Shown here: positions 9,828-20,126 of the stretch, piece after piece | Layout of the letters: each line of letters opens with the position of its first letter | How positions within the stretch are numbered: the first letter of the stretch is position 1 | NCBI GenBank assembly: GCA_964406445.1 | Contig: CAYORU010000006.1 | Span: forward strand, 62,001-126,000 | Source: SG8-30 sp964406445 | GTDB lineage: Bacteria > Pseudomonadota > Gammaproteobacteria > Steroidobacterales > Steroidobacteraceae | Direction: 5' to 3' | Length of the DNA stretch: 64,000 nt | Program-made: the position numbers and the translations under genes | The notes under the pieces: generated by a model | Databases searched by the model: none | The model's input: only the letters and a program-made list of their open reading frames with translations | What the model was told of the DNA's origin: nothing

Positions 9828-11237
9828 TCAGAGGCTGTAGTACATGTCGAATTCCACCGGGTGCGTGGACATCCGGTAGCGGGTCATCTCCTGCGTCTTG
9901 AGGCCGATGTAGGCGTCGATCATGTCGTCGGTGAACACGCCGCCCTTGGTCAGGAAGGCGCGGCCGGCGTCGAGGTTCCTGAGCGCCTCGTCGAGCGAGT
10001 AGCAGACCTCCGGAATGTTCTTCGCCTCTTCCGGCGGCAGGTCGTAGAGATCCTTGTCCGCGGCGTCGCCGGGGTGGATCTTGTTCTGGATGCCGTCCAG
10101 GCCCGCCATCATCATCGCCGCGAAGGCGAAGTAGGGGTTCGCGGTCGAGTCCGGGAAGCGCACCTCGATGCGGCGGCCCTTCGGGTTCGACACCCACGGG
10201 ATGCGGATCGAGGCAGAACGATTGCGGGCGGAGTAGGCGAGCATCACCGGCGCCTCGAAGCCCGGCACCAGGCGCTTGTAGCTGTTGGTGCTGGCGTTCG
10301 TGAAGGCGTTCAGGGCCTTGGCGTGCTTGATGATGCCGCCGATGTAGTACAGGCAGGTCTCCGACAGGCCTGCGTACTTGTCGCCCGCGAAGATGTTCTT
10401 GCCGTCCTTCTGCAGCGACATGTGCACGTGCATGCCGCTGCCGTTGTCGCCGACGATCGGCTTCGGCATGAAGGTCAGCGTCTTGCCGTAGCCGTGCGCG
10501 ACGTTCCACAGCGCGTACTTGAGGATCTGCACCTCGTCGGCCTTCTTGACCAGCGTGTTCGCGGCGACGTTGATTTCGCCCTGGCCGCCGGTCGCGACCT
10601 CGTGGTGGTGCACCTCGACCTTGAGGCCGAGCTCCTCGCAGGCCATGCACATCGCGGTGCGCAGGTCCTGGAAGCGGTCGACCGGCGGCACCGGGAAGTA
10701 GCCGCCCTTCACCGTCGGCCGGTGGCCGAGGTTGCCGCCCTCGAACTGCGCGCCGGAGTTCCACGCGCCCTGCACCGAGTCGACGTGGTAGCTGGAGCCG
10801 TTCATCTCGTTCGTCCAGGTGACGCTGTCGAAGATGAAGAACTCGTTCTCCGGGCCGAACAGGGCGCCGTCGGCGATGCCGGTCGACTTGAGGTAGGCCT
10901 CGGCGCGGCGCGCCAGCGAGCGCGGGTCGCGCGAGTAGCCCTGCATGGTCGAGGGCTCGACCACGTCGCAGCGCAGCAGCACCGTGGTCTCCTCGTAGAA
11001 CGGGTCGAGCACGGCGGTCGACGGGTCGGGCATCAGGATCATGTCCGACTCGTTGATGCCCTTCCAGCCGGCGATCGACGAGCCGTCGAACATCTTGCCG
11101 TCGGTGAAGAAGTCCTCGTCCACGAGCCGCGTCGGGATCGTGACGTGCTGCTCCTTGCCGCGCGTGTCGGTGAAGCGGAGGTCGCAGTACTTGACCTCCT
11201 TGTCCTTGATCAGCTTCAGAACGTCATCAGGCTTCAT
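9828..11237 (-). CDS. glnA: Glutamine synthetase type I
   Basis: This 469-residue GSI-beta enzyme makes glutamine from glutamate, ammonia and ATP in a dodecamer. Motifs include NGSGMHVHMSLQKDGKNIFA (ATP/Glu site) and the adenylylation tyrosine, Tyr398, in KDLYDLPPEE, so activity is likely controlled by GlnE. The start MKPDDVLKLIKDKEVKYCDLRF matches the family. A longer N-terminus from 11318 would run through the mapped sigma54 promoter region and is rejected. Expression is likely driven by the sigma54 promoter and NtrC sites upstream, with ntrBC encoded just downstream. Confidence 0.98.
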   Translation of the reverse strand: MKPDDVLKLIKDKEVKYCDLRFTDTRGKEQHVTIPTRLVDEDFFTDGKMFDGSSIAGWKGINESDMILMPDPSTAVLDPFYEETTVLLRCDVVEPSTMQGYSRDPRSLARRAEAYLKSTGIADGALFGPENEFFIFDSVTWTNEMNGSSYHVDSVQGAWNSGAQFEGGNLGHRPTVKGGYFPVPPVDRFQDLRTAMCMACEELGLKVEVHHHEVATGGQGEINVAANTLVKKADEVQILKYALWNVAHGYGKTLTFMPKPIVGDNGSGMHVHMSLQKDGKNIFAGDKYAGLSETCLYYIGGIIKHAKALNAFTNASTNSYKRLVPGFEAPVMLAYSARNRSASIRIPWVSNPKGRRIEVRFPDSTANPYFAFAAMMMAGLDGIQNKIHPGDAADKDLYDLPPEEAKNIPEVCYSLDEALRNLDAGRAFLTKGGVFTDDMIDAYIGLKTQEMTRYRMSTHPVEFDMYYSL

Positions 11238-11323
11238 GAAAGTCTCCGGGGTGTCTTGCCATACGCGCGTCCGGAGCCTGCGTGCTCCTGGACGGCCCGG
11301 TCTCTGAGCCGGGACCAAAATAG

Positions 11324-11339
11324 TGCAGTTTCCGTGCCA
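11324..11339 (-). promoter_or_regulatory. Sigma54 promoter of glnA
   Basis: The minus strand reads TGGCACGGAAACTGCA, matching the -24/-12 consensus TGGCAC-N5-TTGCA with GG and GC separated by exactly 10 bases. The predicted start is about 11313, giving a leader of about 76 bases before the glnA ATG. NtrC-type sites lie upstream at the distances expected for an NtrC-dependent promoter. Confidence 0.82.
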
Positions 11340-11400
11340 CTGCGGGACGATCTTAAAATCAATGGGTTAGATCATCCTCTCGGCCCCATGCGGCGATAGA

Positions 11401-11417
11401 CGCCCCACAATGGTGCG
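11401..11417. promoter_or_regulatory. NtrC binding site 1 upstream of glnA
   Basis: CGCCCC-ACAAT-GGTGCG matches the NtrC dyad TGCACC-N5-GGTGCA in 9 of 12 positions. It is centred about 95-100 bases upstream of the predicted glnA start and in phase with site 2 (31 bases, three helical turns). Confidence 0.65.
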
Positions 11418-11431
11418 ACTAGGCTGTCGTC

Positions 11432-11448
11432 CGCCTCATACTGGTGCA
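11432..11448. promoter_or_regulatory. NtrC binding site 2 upstream of glnA
   Basis: CGCCTC-ATACT-GGTGCA has a perfect right half of the NtrC dyad and a partial left half. It lies about 130 bases upstream of the predicted glnA start. The pair at roughly -99 and -129 resembles the enhancer of enterobacterial glnAp2. Confidence 0.6.
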
Positions 11449-11531
11449 AACACCGTGGGGACGCAAGTGGCGACCGCGAGGGTCGCGCCGCGCCGCGTGC
11501 CCGCGCCCCGGGGCGTCGCGCCGCGCTCCGA

Positions 11532-11537
11532 TATACT
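11532..11537 (+). promoter_or_regulatory. Putative -10 box of glyQS
   Basis: TATACT stands out in a very GC-rich stretch 35 bases before the glyQ ATG. No good -35 box is visible 17 bases upstream. The rest of the 334-base glnA-glyQ gap (11238-11571) holds the sigma54 promoter and NtrC sites described separately, and no other structure that I can see. Confidence 0.45.
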
Positions 11538-11571
11538 GGCGCGCTTTGCACGAGCCCCAGGCCAGACGCCG

Positions 11572-12557
<986 letters not shown>

Positions 12558-12561
<4 letters not shown>

Positions 12562-14717
12562 CGGGCAAGCGCCGCGACTTCCTGGTCGAGATCGGGACCG
12601 AGGAGCTGCCGCCCAAGTCGCTGCCGGAGCTGTCGCGCGCCTTCGCCGACGGCATCGCGACGCTGCTCACCGAGGCCGGCCTCAAGCACGGCGCGATCGT
12701 TCCCTACGCCGCGCCGCGCCGTCTCGCGCTGTTCGTGCCCAGGCTCGCCGACCGGCAGCCCGACCAGAAGGTCGAGCGCCGCGGGCCGCCGGTCTCCGCG
12801 GCCTTCGACGCCGAGGGCCGCCCGACGCGTGCCGCGACGGCCTTCGCGCAGTCCTGCGGCACCAGCGTGGACTCGCTCGGCCGGATCCAGGAACCCAAGG
12901 GCGAGTTCCTGCACTACCGCGGCGTGCGCCCAGGCGCCGACACCGTCGGCCTGCTGCCCGGGATCGTGCAATCCGCGCTCGACCGGCTGCCGATCGCCAG
13001 GCGCATGCGCTGGGGTGCCGGCGACGCGGAATTCGTCCGCCCGGTGCACTGGGTCGTCATGCTGTTCGGACGCGAGGTGGTGCCCTGCACCCTCCTCGGC
13101 GTCGAGGCCGGCCGCCACACGCGTGGGCACCGCTTCCACGCGCCCAAGCCGATCAACGTCACCTCGCCAGCCGCCTACGCACGCCTGCTCGAGAAGCGCG
13201 GCAAGGTCGTCGCCGGCTTCGGCGCGCGGCGTGCGCTGATCCGGGACGGGGTCGCGGAACTCGGCGCGTCCCTCGGCGGCGAAGCGCTGCTCGACGAGGC
13301 GCTGCTCGACGAGGTGACCGCCCTGGTCGAGTGGCCTGTGCCGCTGGCCGGCCGCTTCGACGAGCGCTTCCTCGAGCTGCCGGCCGAGGTCGTGATCGCG
13401 ACGGTGCAGGACCACCAGCGCTATTTCCCGGTGCGCGACCGCGACGGGCGGCTCACGTCCTGGTTCATCACGGTCTCGAACATCGACAGCCGCGACCCGG
13501 CGCAGGTCCGCGCCGGCAACGAGCGCGTCGTGCGGCCGCGGCTGTCCGACGCGGCATTCTTCTGGGACACGGACCGCCGCCAGCCGCTCGCCGCGCGGCG
13601 CGACGCGCTCGGCGCCGTGACCTTCCAGACGCAGCTCGGCACCGTGCTCGCCAAGTCGCTGCGCGTCGCCGCGCTCGCCGAGCGGATCGCGCGCGACACC
13701 GGGGCCGACCCGGGGCACGCCCGGCGCGCGGCCGAGCTGGCGAAATGCGACCTGATGACCGCGATGGTCGGCGAGTTTCCCGAGCTGCAGGGCCTGATGG
13801 GCCGCTACTACGCGGCGCACGACGGCGAGCCGACCGACGTCGCCGCCGCGCTCGAGGAGCAGTACCGGCCGCGGTTCGCCGGCGACGCCCTCCCCTCCAC
13901 GGGCATCGGCACGGCCCTCGCGATCGCCGACAAGCTCGACACCATCGTCGGGATCTTCGCCGCCGGCCAGAAACCCACCGGCACGCGCGACCCGTTCGGC
14001 CTGCGGCGCGCCGCGCTCGGCGTGCTGCGCATCCTGGTGGAGCGCCGCCTCGACCTCGACCTGGTGGCGCTCGTCGACGTCGCGCTCGCGGCCGTGCGCC
14101 AGGACATGGCCGCGGTGGCCGCCGGGCAGGCGGCCGCGAAGGGTGGCGCGACGGCGACGGCCGCCGCCGGCTACGCGCCGGACGGCAAGGATCCCGTCGC
14201 CGCCGAGGTGTACGACTACGTGATGGAACGGCTGCGCGCCTACTACCTGGAGAGCGGCGCCGGCATCACCCCGGAGATGTTCGACGCCGTGCTCGCGCGT
14301 CGCCCGTCCTCCCCGCTCGGCTTCGACGCGCGGTTGCGGGCGCTGGCCGCCTTCCTCGCGCTGCCGGACGCCGCGAGCCTGGCCGCGGCCAACAAGCGCA
14401 TCGCCAACATCCTGCGCAAGGCGGGCGACGCCCTGGCGCCGCGCGTCGACCCGGCCCTGCTGCAGCACTCGGCCGAACTCGAGCTCGCGCGCGCCCTGGA
14501 AGGCCTGCGCGAGGACGTCGAGGCCATGCTCTCCGACCGTCGCTACGAGGCGGCGCTGCGCCGCCTCGCGACGCTCCGGCCGCAGGTCGACGCATTCTTC
14601 GACGGGGTGATGGTGATGGCCGAGGAGCCGGCGCTGCGGGCCAACCGCCTGGCGCTGCTCGCCGCGCTGCAGCGACTGTTCCTCGAGACCGCGGACCTGT
14701 CGCGCCTGCCCGGCTAG
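12558..14717 (+). CDS. glyS: Glycyl-tRNA synthetase beta subunit
   Basis: This 719-residue beta subunit carries tRNA recognition for the alpha2beta2 enzyme. The N-terminus RDFLVEIGTEELPPKSLPEL is the family signature. The body-tail and HD-like region includes DHQRYFPVRD and KCDLMTAMVGEFPELQG, and a C-terminal DALR-type anticodon-binding domain covers about the last 110 residues (ANKRIANILRKAG, RYEAALRRLATLRPQVDAFFDGVMVMAE). The length is slightly above the 689 residues of E. coli. An Ala/Gly-rich insert near residue 520-540 accounts for part of this. It overlaps glyQ by four bases. Confidence 0.97.
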
Positions 14718-14730
14718 CGGCCGGGCTTTT
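14708..14730 (+). terminator. Short terminator at the end of glyS
   Basis: GCCCGGC / GCCGGGC forms a 7-bp stem with a five-base loop followed by TTTT. The glyS TAG stop codon is in the loop. The acyltransferase gene starts 15 bases further on, so this may only partly uncouple it from glyQS. Confidence 0.55.
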
Positions 14731-14744
14731 CAGGGGTCTCTAAC

Positions 14745-15464
14745 GTGCAGTGGCTCCGGTCCTTCGTCTTCACCGCGCTGCTGTTCGTCGATACCTTCCT
14801 GTGGGCCGTCGCCGTGCTGCTGACCGGACCCTTCGGCCTCGACGCGCTGCACGCCGTGGCGCGCGCCTGGGCGCGCTTCCACCTCTGGCTGCTCAGGGTG
14901 CTCTGCGGCCTGGACTACGTCGTGGAGGGTACGGAGAACGTGCCGCGCGAGGGCGCGCACATCTCCTACTGGAAGCACTCATCCACCTGGGAGACCCTCG
15001 CCCAGATGCTGGTCGTGCCGCCGCAGGCCTGGGTGCTCAAGCGCGAGATCATGTGGATCCCGCTGATCGGCTGGGCGACGGCATTGCTGCGCCCCATCGC
15101 GATCAACCGCGCCGCCGGCCACCGCGCGGTGAACCAGGTCGTCGAGCAGGGCAAGGAGCGGCTCGCGCGGGGGCTGTGGGTGCTCATCTTCCCGGAGGGC
15201 ACGCGCGTGGCCCCCGGCCAGACCCGCAAGTACGGCCTCTCCGGCGCGCTGCTCGCCTCGCAGACCGGGGCCATGCTGGTGCCGATCGCGCACAACGCCG
15301 GCGACTTCTGGCCGCGCCGCGGCCTGCTGAAGAAGCGCGGCACGATCCGGGTCGTCATCGGCCCGCCGATCGCGTCGCTGGGCCGCGACCCGCGCGAACT
15401 GAACGCCGAGGCGCAGGGCTGGATCGAGTCGACCATGCGGCGCATCTCCACCGCCTACCGGTGA
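14745..15464 (+). CDS. plsC: 1-acylglycerol-3-phosphate O-acyltransferase (PlsC family)
   Basis: This 239-residue membrane-associated acyltransferase probably makes phosphatidic acid from lysophosphatidic acid. One or two N-terminal hydrophobic segments lie at residues 5-30. The catalytic block is KHSSTWE with His78; the acidic partner is Glu rather than the common Asp of HX4D. FPEGTR follows near residue 150. The start is GTG at 14745, after CAGGGG. An HX4E variant is known in proteobacterial homologues, so I do not read it as inactivation. It sits between glyS and the convergent gyrB. Confidence 0.9.
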   Translation: MQWLRSFVFTALLFVDTFLWAVAVLLTGPFGLDALHAVARAWARFHLWLLRVLCGLDYVVEGTENVPREGAHISYWKHSSTWETLAQMLVVPPQAWVLKREIMWIPLIGWATALLRPIAINRAAGHRAVNQVVEQGKERLARGLWVLIFPEGTRVAPGQTRKYGLSGALLASQTGAMLVPIAHNAGDFWPRRGLLKKRGTIRVVIGPPIASLGRDPRELNAEAQGWIESTMRRISTAYR

Positions 15465-15503
15465 CCCGGCGTCGCGGCGGCACACAGCCGCGTCGTGGCG
15501 CGC

Positions 15504-18500
15504 TCAGACGTCCAGGTTCGACACCGACAGCGCGTTCTTCTCGATGAACTCGCGCCTCGGCTCCACCGAGTCGCCCATCAGCGTCGTGAAGATGTCGTCC
15601 GCCGCGACCGCGTCCTCGATCCGCACCTGCAGCAGCCGGCGCGTCTCGGGGTTGATGGTCGTGTCCCAGAGCTGGTCCGGGTTCATCTCGCCGAGGCCCT
15701 TGTAGCGCTGGATGGACTGCCCCTTGCGGGCCAGCTCGATCAGCCAGGTCATGGCCTCGGGGAAGGTGGCGACCTCGCGCCGCGCATCGCCCTTGGCGAC
15801 GAAGGCCCCCGGGCCGATCAGGTCCGCGAGCGTGCGGCTGAAATCGGCGATGCGGCGGTACTCCGCGGAATCGAAGAACTCCCGCTGCAGGTGCTTCTCG
15901 GTCGGCACGCCGTGCTCGACGCGGGTCAGGTCGAGGCGCTGCGGCTGGCCGGCCTCGTTGCGGGCGAGCCGCAGCTGGTAGCGGCGCGAGGGATCGGCGC
16001 TGGCGTTGAGCCGCGCCTCGAGGTTCGCAGCCCAGGCCTCGAGCCACTCGGCTTCGGCGAAGCGCCCGGACTCGACGATGGGCACGTTGATCAGCTGCTC
16101 GAGCAACTGTCGGTCGTAGCGGCGCGCCCAGCGGCTGACGATGGACTGGAACTCGACCCAGCGGCGCGCGAGCGACTCCAGGGCCGGGCCGGCGAGCGGC
16201 GGCGCCTCGGCGTTGACGTGCAGCGCCGCGGCGTCGATCGCGCTGTTCAGGAGCATCAGCTCGAGCTCGGCGTCGTCCTTGACGTATTGCTCCTGCTTGC
16301 CCTTCTTGACCTTGTACAGCGGCGGCTGCGCGATGTAGATGTGCCCGCGCTCGATCAGCTCGGGCATCTGCCGGTAGAAGAACGTGAGCAGCAGCGTGCG
16401 GATATGGCTGCCGTCGACGTCGGCGTCGGTGTTGTGGCAGCAGAGACCCCCCATGCCGGCGACGAAGTTCTCGTCGGCCTCCACGGAGAAGTCGTAGACG
16501 TAGCCGTTGCTGGCGTCGACCGGCTCGATCGAGACGATCGGCAGCGACATGAGGTCGCCGTCGAGCGCTTCGAATCTTCGATTGATGCCCGTGACGGCCG
16601 CCGATTCGAGGCGCTGCCGAAGGCTGCCCGCGCGCGCGTGGTCACGCCATGCCGCTTCGATGGCGCGCAGGTCCTCGGCGGCGCAGACGCTGATGTTCCA
16701 GTGGCGATGCCGGGTGACGCAGGGCTTGCCGCGGATCTCGCGAACGACGCCATCCGGCTCCATCTCCGACAGCGTCGGCACGGTGCCGAGCGAGGACAGC
16801 AGGTACATGAGCCCGCTGGCGAGATCGTACGAGGAGGTCGAGAACCCCACGCGGTCCAGTCCGACCGTGCCGTCGCCCAGCAGGTAGCCGCGGAGGAAGG
16901 CGAGCCGCAGGTGCTTCGGGAGGCTGAAGACCAGGTCGGGGATCCGCTTGGTCACGGAGTCCGCATCACGCAGGCCGAAGGTCTCCTGCCATGCCACGGC
17001 GGCGACCCGGTTGACGAGCTTCAGCTCGTCCGTGCCCGGTCGCGCGGCGCGCAGCGCCGCGGCCTGCCCGAACAGTCGCTCGAGACGGCCTTGCATCTCG
17101 GCGGCGAACGCCCGGTTTCCCGATCCGATCGCCAGGCGAATCCCGTTGCGGTCGCTGACGCATCCCTCGGCGACGAAGAAGCCGAGCAGGCAGACGAGAT
17201 CCTCGTCGACGGGCAGGAAGCGCGGAATGCCGTGGTCCGCATAGTGCTCCGGGGTGAGTTCCAGGTCCTCACGCTCGCCGAACCACTCTAGGTCGGCGGC
17301 ATCGAGAGCCGTGATCCGGACCCGATCGGTGACCTCGCTGCTGCCCGAGCCGCGATATTGCCGTTGCCATGTCCGCTCGAGGCGGCTCGAGGTCACGGTG
17401 ACCCGGGGCAGGATATCCCCCGCGTCGGCGCCCACCGCGCGAAGATAGGCCTGGAAGTGCTGCTCCGTCGGCCGGCTGAGCCCACGTTCCCAGGCGTAGA
17501 AAGTGCAGGGCTGAGAGATGCCGACCGCCCTGCACAAGTCGCGGTTGGAGATTCCGGCCCGACGCCGGCGCTGCGCAAGCTCGTCGCGAACGTCCGCGGG
17601 CACATCGACGCGCGGGTCGACCAGCCACGCATTGGCCGCGTGCCGCCGCGTGACTCGCGCCCGGTGCCAGGCTTCGACGGCCGGTCCGCGCAGCCAGATC
17701 CCGCGGGCGCGGTCGCCGGCACCCGCGAGGGCCCGCAACAGGTCGATTCTCCCGGGCGCGACCTCGGGCAGGGAAAGCCGCCGAGGCGCCACGACCTTGT
17801 CGCCCGGACGAAGCTCGTCGCCGCGCTTCAGGCGGATGGCGCCGGCCTCGTGCACGAAGACGCTGTGGCTCGCGGTCACTCGAACACTGCGGCCGTAGGC
17901 TGTGCGCAGCCTGTACAGGGTTTCGTCGAGGGGGTGGCGGATCACCGCCTTGATCGGCCGGAACCTGACCTCGTGCGTGTCGACGCCGAAGCACAGGACC
18001 TCGCCGAGACCGGGACCGCGCGCCTTCTCGGCATGGCCGTCCGACTCGACCTCTCCGCTCGGCCGTCGCGTGTCGAGCGTCGCGTCGATGAACTGGCCGA
18101 TGCGGACCATGCGCGCGCCGCCGTCCGATCCCCTGACGAAGACGTGATCGTCGCCATCGACGCTCATGATGATGACGCGGTGGTAGCGCAGCTTGTCCGG
18201 GTCGAAGTCCTCCCGGCCGATGCCGCAGCCGAGCGCGCTGATGAGCGTCACCACTTCCTGCGACGACAGCATCTTGTCGAAGCGGGCCTTCTCGACGTTG
18301 AGGATCTTGCCCTTCAGCGGCAGGACCGCCTGGCTGCGGCGGTCACGGCCCTGCTTGGCCGAGCCGCCCGCGGACTCGCCCTCGACCAGGAAGAGCTCGG
18401 ACTTCGCCGGATCCTTCTCCTGGCAGTCGGCGAGCTTGCCGGGCAGGCCGGCGAGGTCGAGCGCGCCCTTGCGGCGGGTCATCTCGCGCGCCTTTCGGGC

Positions 18501-19655
18501 GGCCTCGCGCGCACGCGCCGCGTCGATGATCTTGTTGCAGATCGCCTTCGCGTCGGCGGGCCGCTCCAGCAGGAACTCCTCGAGCTTTGCGGCGACCGCG
18601 GACTCGACCACGCCCTTGATCTCGGAGGAGACCAGCTTGTCCTTGGTCTGCGACGAGAACTTCGGGTCGGGCATCTTGACCGAGAGGATCGCGGTGAGGC
18701 CCTCGCGCGCGTCGTCGCCGGTGAGCGCCACGTTCTCGCGCTTGGCGAGACCTTCCTTCTCGATGAAGTCGTTGAGCTTGCGGGTCAGCGCCGCGCGGAA
18801 CCCGGCGAGGTGGGTGCCGCCGTCCTTCTGCGGGATGTTGTTGGTGTAGCAGAACATCGACTCGGCGTAGGAGTCGTTCCACTGCGCCGCGACCTCGACC
18901 GCGATCGGGCCGTCCTGCACCTGGAAGTAGAGGATGTTCGGGTGGATCGAGCTGCGGCTGCGGTTCAGGTACTGCACGAAGGCCATGACGCCGCCCTCGT
19001 GCTCGAACACGTCGCGACGGTCGTCGCGCTCGTCGATGAGTTCGATGCGCACGCCCGAGTTCAGGAACGACAGCTCGCGCAGCCGCTTGGCGAGCCAGTC
19101 GTAGGAGAACGTGGTCATCGTGAAGATCGTGGCGCTCGGCTTGAAGTGCACCACCGTGCCGCGCTCGGCGGTGTCGCCGACGACCGCGAGCGGCGCCTGG
19201 GGCTCGCCGAGCCGGTACTCCTGGCGCCAGAGCTTGCCGTCGCGCGAGATGGAGAGCGTCAGCACCTCCGACAGCGCGTTGACCACCGACACGCCGACGC
19301 CGTGCAGCCCGCCGGAGACCTTGTACGAGTTGCTGTCGAACTTACCGCCGGCGTGCAGCACCGTCATGATCACTTCGGCGGCGGAACGTCCCTCTTCCGG
19401 ATGCAGGTCGGTCGGGATGCCGCGGCCGTTGTCGCTGACGGTGATGGACTCGTTCGCGTGAACGGTGACGACGATGCGGTTGCAATGTCCGGCCAGCGCC
19501 TCGTCGATCGCGTTGTCCACGACCTCGAAGACCATGTGGTGCAGGCCGGTGCCGTCGTCGGTATCGCCGATGTACATGCCGGGCCGCTTGCGGACCGCCT
19601 CGAGGCCTTTAAGGACCCGGATGCTGCCGGCATCGTAGACGTCGTTATTGCTCAT
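15504..19655 (-). CDS. gyrB: DNA gyrase subunit B precursor with intein
   Basis: The 1383-residue precursor becomes an 805-residue GyrB after splicing, the length of E. coli GyrB. The N-extein (1-497) holds the GHKL ATPase (VDNAIDEALAGHC, DNGRGIPTD, GLHGVGVSVVNAL), the transducer, and the TOPRIM start EGESAGGSAKQGRDRR. The frame then enters an intein (498-1075) placed between IIM and TDADVDG, the metal-binding aspartates of the TOPRIM active site. The C-extein (1076-1383) continues with TDADVDGSHIRTLLLTFFYR and ends in the GyrA-binding tail (QRYKGLGEMNPDQLW). Without splicing the enzyme could not work. The gene is last in the dnaA-dnaN-recF-gyrB series, separated from recF by 471 bases. Confidence 0.97.
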   Translation of the reverse strand: MSNNDVYDAGSIRVLKGLEAVRKRPGMYIGDTDDGTGLHHMVFEVVDNAIDEALAGHCNRIVVTVHANESITVSDNGRGIPTDLHPEEGRSAAEVIMTVLHAGGKFDSNSYKVSGGLHGVGVSVVNALSEVLTLSISRDGKLWRQEYRLGEPQAPLAVVGDTAERGTVVHFKPSATIFTMTTFSYDWLAKRLRELSFLNSGVRIELIDERDDRRDVFEHEGGVMAFVQYLNRSRSSIHPNILYFQVQDGPIAVEVAAQWNDSYAESMFCYTNNIPQKDGGTHLAGFRAALTRKLNDFIEKEGLAKRENVALTGDDAREGLTAILSVKMPDPKFSSQTKDKLVSSEIKGVVESAVAAKLEEFLLERPADAKAICNKIIDAARAREAARKAREMTRRKGALDLAGLPGKLADCQEKDPAKSELFLVEGESAGGSAKQGRDRRSQAVLPLKGKILNVEKARFDKMLSSQEVVTLISALGCGIGREDFDPDKLRYHRVIIMSVDGDDHVFVRGSDGGARMVRIGQFIDATLDTRRPSGEVESDGHAEKARGPGLGEVLCFGVDTHEVRFRPIKAVIRHPLDETLYRLRTAYGRSVRVTASHSVFVHEAGAIRLKRGDELRPGDKVVAPRRLSLPEVAPGRIDLLRALAGAGDRARGIWLRGPAVEAWHRARVTRRHAANAWLVDPRVDVPADVRDELAQRRRRAGISNRDLCRAVGISQPCTFYAWERGLSRPTEQHFQAYLRAVGADAGDILPRVTVTSSRLERTWQRQYRGSGSSEVTDRVRITALDAADLEWFGEREDLELTPEHYADHGIPRFLPVDEDLVCLLGFFVAEGCVSDRNGIRLAIGSGNRAFAAEMQGRLERLFGQAAALRAARPGTDELKLVNRVAAVAWQETFGLRDADSVTKRIPDLVFSLPKHLRLAFLRGYLLGDGTVGLDRVGFSTSSYDLASGLMYLLSSLGTVPTLSEMEPDGVVREIRGKPCVTRHRHWNISVCAAEDLRAIEAAWRDHARAGSLRQRLESAAVTGINRRFEALDGDLMSLPIVSIEPVDASNGYVYDFSVEADENFVAGMGGLCCHNTDADVDGSHIRTLLLTFFYRQMPELIERGHIYIAQPPLYKVKKGKQEQYVKDDAELELMLLNSAIDAAALHVNAEAPPLAGPALESLARRWVEFQSIVSRWARRYDRQLLEQLINVPIVESGRFAEAEWLEAWAANLEARLNASADPSRRYQLRLARNEAGQPQRLDLTRVEHGVPTEKHLQREFFDSAEYRRIADFSRTLADLIGPGAFVAKGDARREVATFPEAMTWLIELARKGQSIQRYKGLGEMNPDQLWDTTINPETRRLLQVRIEDAVAADDIFTTLMGDSVEPRREFIEKNALSVSNLDV
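16431..18164 (-). other. Intein in GyrB with LAGLIDADG endonuclease and HTH domain
   Basis: This segment is 578 codons long (precursor residues 498-1075). The splicing blocks are complete. Ser498 is the first residue (SVDGDDHVFVRG). Block B is VTASHSVFVHE, with the TxxH pair Thr594/His597. Block F is GYVYDFSVEADENFVAG, and block G is GLCCHN, with His1074-Asn1075. Thr1076 is the first C-extein residue. Two LAGLIDADG helices are seen, LLGFFVAEGCVS (Glu830) and LRGYLLGDGTVG (Asp928), both retaining acidic residues, so the homing endonuclease may be active. A Cro/C1-like helix-turn-helix lies at residues 690-742 (bases 17430-17588). GC content is close to the host gene. Confidence 0.95.
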
Positions 19656-20126
19656 CGGCGGTGCCTATCGGACAGAATCCGGGATTGTACCCTATGAAGC
19701 AGGTTTTTTGCTTGTAAGTCAGATACTTGAAGCCACTCCGCCGCGACGGCGGACTGGCCGCGGCCGGGGCTTGGCGAAGTTCAGAAATATTTTTATAAAT
19801 CAATAATTTAGATAGGTCCATGGCCCGACCACGCCGGGCGGCTTCCTCCCTGTGGACAAAGCTGTGGACGAGCGGCCTCGGGCGCCGACGGGCGCGGACT
19901 CCCGCGGGCGGCCGCCGACAGCCTGACGCCCCCGCAACGTGGCCTTTTCACCGTGATTTTCTCGCCGGCCCGAGCGGCGGTCGCATGCGCCGCCCCGGAG
20001 CGTGCGTGGGGTCGTGGACTGTGGACAACCCTCGTCGCCGGGCCTTCGCAGCGGAGCCAACGCGGGTGTTCCACGTGGAACACCGGCCTGCACGGCCCGA
20101 GCGCTGCCAGAGCCAGAGCTCGGCTC
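19656..20126. other. gyrB-recF intergenic region with AT-rich stretch, DnaA-box-like sites and parS
   Basis: This 471-base gap is the longest in the window. Positions 19780-19816 form an AT-rich island (AGAAATATTTTTATAAATCA and onward) that is striking in this genome. DnaA-box-like sequences TGTGGACAA (19851-19859), TGTGGACGA (19863-19871) and TGTGGACAA (20020-20028) follow, all in the same orientation and one mismatch or more from TTATCCACA read on the minus strand. A parS-like palindrome is at 20065. A minus-strand -10 TACAAT (19689-19684) could serve gyrB. The region may be part of the origin or a DnaA-titrating or regulatory element. Confidence 0.5.
20065..20084. promoter_or_regulatory. 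parS-like centromere site 1
   Basis: A perfect 20-base palindrome with core TGTTCCACGTGGAACA matches the ParB-binding parS consensus (TGTTNCACGTGNAACA). It lies between recF and gyrB. Confidence 0.85.

Noticed and set aside
11410..11571. N-terminal extension of GlyQ from the ATG at 11410
   Set aside because: The extension covers NtrC-type sites and the putative -10 box and does not resemble GlyQ N-termini; the ATG at 11572 starts the conserved sequence.
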